Shown here one piece after another: positions 5,370 to 7,257 of a stretch of DNA of 7,257 bases. Origin of the DNA: Candidatus Adiutrix sp. GTDB taxonomy: Bacteria > Desulfobacterota > Desulfarculia > Adiutricales > Adiutricaceae. Numbering within the stretch: position 1 is the stretch's first letter; each line of letters begins with the position of its first letter. The DNA is taken from the NCBI GenBank assembly GCA_031273445.1, contig JAISRV010000028.1:1-7257 (forward strand). Reading direction: 5' to 3'. A program made the position numbers and the translations under genes. The notes under the pieces were generated by a model. That model was not told the origin of the DNA. It searched no databases and was given only the letters and a program-made list of their open reading frames with translations.

Positions 5370-6238
5370 TGGCGGCGGCCCGGATCATAAAGCGTCGGCC
5401 CCTGGCGGCGCGGGCGGTTTTGCCCAATGCCGCGCTGACCGCCGAATATCACCGGCGGCTGGCGGACCTGATCGCCGAAATGCGGGCCGATGTTGACCGG
5501 CAGGTATTGGCCGCCTATGGGGGCCTGAGTCTCCCAAAGGCGACGACCGCCGCCGACGCCGCGCCCCGCCCGAAGGGCATGACCGAGGCTGAGGTTGACA
5601 AATTGATGGAGGAAATTGACAAGCGCGTGGGCCGCATCGGCCGGGCCTGGCAGACCAAATCAGGCCGCCGGGCTTTCGATCTGGCCGAATGGCTGGTCGG
5701 GCGCGTGGACGGCTACAGCTCAAGGGCCATAAGGGAGGCCCTGAAAGCGGCTGGGTTCACCGTCAAAATACGCAACACGCCTCAGATAACCGCCGCCTGG
5801 AATGCGGCCGTGAAAGAAGGCGTCGCCCTGATAAGAACCATCTCCAACGAGTACATGGGCCAGGTGGGCCGGGCCGTCTGGGAGAGCGCGTCGAGAGGCC
5901 GAGACCTGCACTACCTGAAGGAGCAGCTTTTGAGCGTTGGCGTGAGAACGGAGCGCAAGGCCGAGCTGCTGGCCAAAGACCAAAACAATAAAGCAACGGC
6001 CGCCCTGTCGCGGGCGCGGTACGAAGACGCCGGGGTTACGCGGGCCATCTGGATGCACAGAAGCGGCAGCAAGCAGCCCCGCCAGACTCATATTGAAATG
6101 AACGGCAAACCGTTCGACATTGCCGTTGGCCTCTATGATAAAGACGTCGGGCGGGAGATTCAGCCGGCCGAACTGTATTACTGCGGCTGCGCCATGCGGC
6201 CGATTCTGCCGAGGGACAGAAGGGCGGGGATTGAATGA
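5369..6238 (+). CDS. Head morphogenesis protein, MuF / SPP1 gp7 family
   Basis: This 289-residue protein is of the minor head protein type that binds the portal and enters the capsid with DNA. The C-terminal MuF signature is clear: WMHRSGSKQPRQTHIEMNG (228-246), then IQPAELYYCGCAMRPI (264-279), with the conserved W228, R238 and H241 and a CxC pair at C272/C274. The N-terminal 220 residues are mostly helical and charged, with a basic start. The ATG overlaps the portal stop by one base (TAATG), and GGAGG (5355-5359) is 9 bases upstream. No extra toxin or enzyme domain is fused to it, unlike polyvalent MuF proteins. Its stop overlaps the next start as ATGA. Confidence 0.92.
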   Translation: MAAARIIKRRPLAARAVLPNAALTAEYHRRLADLIAEMRADVDRQVLAAYGGLSLPKATTAADAAPRPKGMTEAEVDKLMEEIDKRVGRIGRAWQTKSGRRAFDLAEWLVGRVDGYSSRAIREALKAAGFTVKIRNTPQITAAWNAAVKEGVALIRTISNEYMGQVGRAVWESASRGRDLHYLKEQLLSVGVRTERKAELLAKDQNNKATAALSRARYEDAGVTRAIWMHRSGSKQPRQTHIEMNGKPFDIAVGLYDKDVGREIQPAELYYCGCAMRPILPRDRRAGIE

Positions 6239-7257
6239 GCGACAAACCGCTAAAACACATGGTTTTCGACGTCGGCAGCCGCCGCCGCAAAGACGACAAC
6301 GGCTTTCTCCACGTGGCCGTGAGCCATATCAGCAAGGAAACCGTCAACCCCTATTACGGCCGTGAAGTGACCGACTGGGAAGACCTGGGCCTCGACCCGG
6401 ACAAGATTTATTACGGCTACCGGGCCGGGGAGGAACTGGCCAAGGGCGCGGAGACGTTCAACGGTCTGCCGCTCCTACTGGGCCATTACCCCGAAAGCGC
6501 CGAAGCCCCCCAGAAAGAACACCGCGTCGGCAGTCTCGGCACCGAGGCCGCCTTTAACGCGCCCTATCTGGACAACGCCCTGATCATCACCGACGCCAGG
6601 GCCATTGAGGCTGTCGAAAGCGGCCATTGCCGCCAGCTTTCGGCGTCGTATCAGTTCACCCCGGTCATGACCCCCGGCGAGTTCCAGGGCGACGCCTATG
6701 ATTTCATCATGACCGACATTCGCGGCAACCACGTGGCCCTGGTCGAGGAAGGCCGGGCCGGGCCTGAAGTCGCCGTTGCGGACAAACAAATAAACCTACC
6801 GAACCCCCAGACTGAAAGGACTACCGACATGGGATTAATCGACAAAATCAAGAAACTGATCGCCGAGGCCGAGAAGGGCCGGGTCAATGACGAAGAGCCT
6901 GAGGAGCTGAAAATCGAGGTCAAGGCCGAGCCTAAAGAAGACCCCGTTCCGGCCGTGACCGATAACCCGGCTGAAGAGCTGGCCGCCCTGATCGGCTCCC
7001 TCGAAGACAAAGATATGGCCGCCAAGCTCATGGCCCTGGTCGAGGCTTTGCGGCCCGCCCAGGCCGCCGATGAAGACAAGCCCGCCGCCGAGGAAAAGGC
7101 CGCCGCCGACGAAGACGAACCGGCCAAGGACGAAGACAAAGAAGAAGCGGCTAAAGACGAAGACAAGCCGGCCAGCGAGACCAAGGCTATGGATCAGCAG
7201 TTGCGCCGTCTGGCCATGGACGTGAAGGCGGCTGAAGACAGAGCCGTAAAGAAGGCC
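6235..7257 (+). CDS. DUF2213-type prohead protease with scaffold-like C-terminal region (partial, 3' end missing)
   Basis: The frame is open for 341 codons to the window end. Residues 1-185 fit DUF2213 phage proteins, regarded as capsid maturation proteases: YYGREVTDWEDLGLDPDKIY (40-59), a GH (G83-H84) in LLLGHYP, LSASYQ (135-140) with S136, and IRGNHVALVEEGRAG (162-176). By analogy with U35-type enzymes, His84 or His166 and Ser136 are likely catalytic, but this is inference. From residue 199 the sequence changes to a charged region rich in Glu, Asp, Lys and Ala, with helical stretches (200-213, 246-272) and the low-complexity run 277-316. Such a region is expected of a scaffold that fills the prohead and is cleaved by the protease. 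The ATG overlaps the MuF stop (ATGA). The end lies beyond 7257. Confidence 0.85.
   Translation, partial: MSDKPLKHMVFDVGSRRRKDDNGFLHVAVSHISKETVNPYYGREVTDWEDLGLDPDKIYYGYRAGEELAKGAETFNGLPLLLGHYPESAEAPQKEHRVGSLGTEAAFNAPYLDNALIITDARAIEAVESGHCRQLSASYQFTPVMTPGEFQGDAYDFIMTDIRGNHVALVEEGRAGPEVAVADKQINLPNPQTERTTDMGLIDKIKKLIAEAEKGRVNDEEPEELKIEVKAEPKEDPVPAVTDNPAEELAALIGSLEDKDMAAKLMALVEALRPAQAADEDKPAAEEKAAADEDEPAKDEDKEEAAKDEDKPASETKAMDQQLRRLAMDVKAAEDRAVKKA
6815..6820 (+). promoter_or_regulatory. Internal ribosome binding site within the protease gene
   Basis: AAAGGA stands 8 bases before an in-frame ATG at 6829, at the border between the protease domain and the scaffold-like region. The surrounding stretch 6781-6815 is unusually AT-rich for this operon (codons such as ATA and CTA), which would keep the site accessible. 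Confidence 0.5.
6829..7257 (+). CDS. Possible nested in-frame scaffold protein (partial, 3' end missing)
   Basis: Internal initiation at the ATG at 6829 (MGLIDKIKKLIAEAEKGR...) would yield a separate scaffold identical to the C-terminal part of the protease-scaffold protein. Evidence is the AAAGGA 8 bases upstream and the position exactly at the domain border. The product is highly charged, helical, and includes repeated DEDK-type units (about 7069-7174). Lambda C/Nu3 and several other phages use this arrangement to make many scaffold copies per protease. Here it is inferred from sequence layout; the full length is not visible. Confidence 0.5.
   Translation, partial: MGLIDKIKKLIAEAEKGRVNDEEPEELKIEVKAEPKEDPVPAVTDNPAEELAALIGSLEDKDMAAKLMALVEALRPAQAADEDKPAAEEKAAADEDEPAKDEDKEEAAKDEDKPASETKAMDQQLRRLAMDVKAAEDRAVKKA
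7069..7174 (+). repeat. Low-complexity Asp/Glu/Lys/Ala coding repeats
   Basis: Irregular repeats built around GAAGAC(AAG/AAA/GAA) and GCCGCC encode DEDKPAAEEKAAADEDEPAK and similar units in the scaffold-like region. Repeats of this kind are prone to length variation between related phages. Confidence 0.5.

Noticed and set aside
6696..7184. Minus-strand Ser/Ala-rich frame opposite the scaffold region
   Set aside because: It is the complement of the Asp/Glu/Lys/Ala low-complexity coding repeats and has no features of its own.

Overview
The window is the left part of the packaging and head module of a tailed phage or, more likely, a prophage. The GC-rich, GGCC-rich packaging genes with Shine-Dalgarno starts suggest a high-GC Gram-negative host. 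A sulfate-reducer-like or other proteobacterial host would fit, but nothing in the window fixes the taxon.

Layout. Positions 1-278 carry no gene. They hold a terminator-like hairpin at the left edge, a G-quadruplex-type motif and three tandem 11-bp repeats in front of a small helix-turn-helix gene (279-518) of AlpA/excisionase type. That gene ends in a strong intrinsic terminator (540-571). Positions 519-836 are again non-coding but rich in structure: three 21-bp direct repeats with dyad cores, a -10 element without a good -35, and two stable hairpins, one closed by a GAAA tetraloop. This block could be an operator array with a small RNA, or a packaging or replication site.

Next comes a SLOG-superfamily gene (DUF2493/YspA-like) on the minus strand, with its own near-consensus sigma70 promoter. 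It looks like a moron. Diverging from it is an unusual 384-residue protein that joins a PRPP-binding phosphoribosyltransferase domain to a terminase-small-subunit-like helix-turn-helix domain. A second ORF with a very strong ribosome binding site lies out of frame inside it.

From about 2455 onward the genes form a tightly coupled operon with overlapping starts and stops: terminase large subunit, HI1409-type portal, MuF/SPP1-gp7 head morphogenesis protein, and a DUF2213-type prohead protease. The protease gene continues in frame into a highly charged scaffold-like tail. A well-placed internal ribosome binding site and ATG (6829) suggest a nested scaffold gene, as in lambda C/Nu3. This last frame runs off the window end.

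How the genes act together: the small/large terminase cuts and pumps DNA through the portal; MuF protein joins the portal vertex; protease and scaffold build and mature the prohead. The phosphoribosyltransferase domain and the SLOG protein both belong to nucleotide-linked families and are the accessory part most worth following up. The left third is visibly richer in A and T than the packaging operon, so the window is probably a mosaic.
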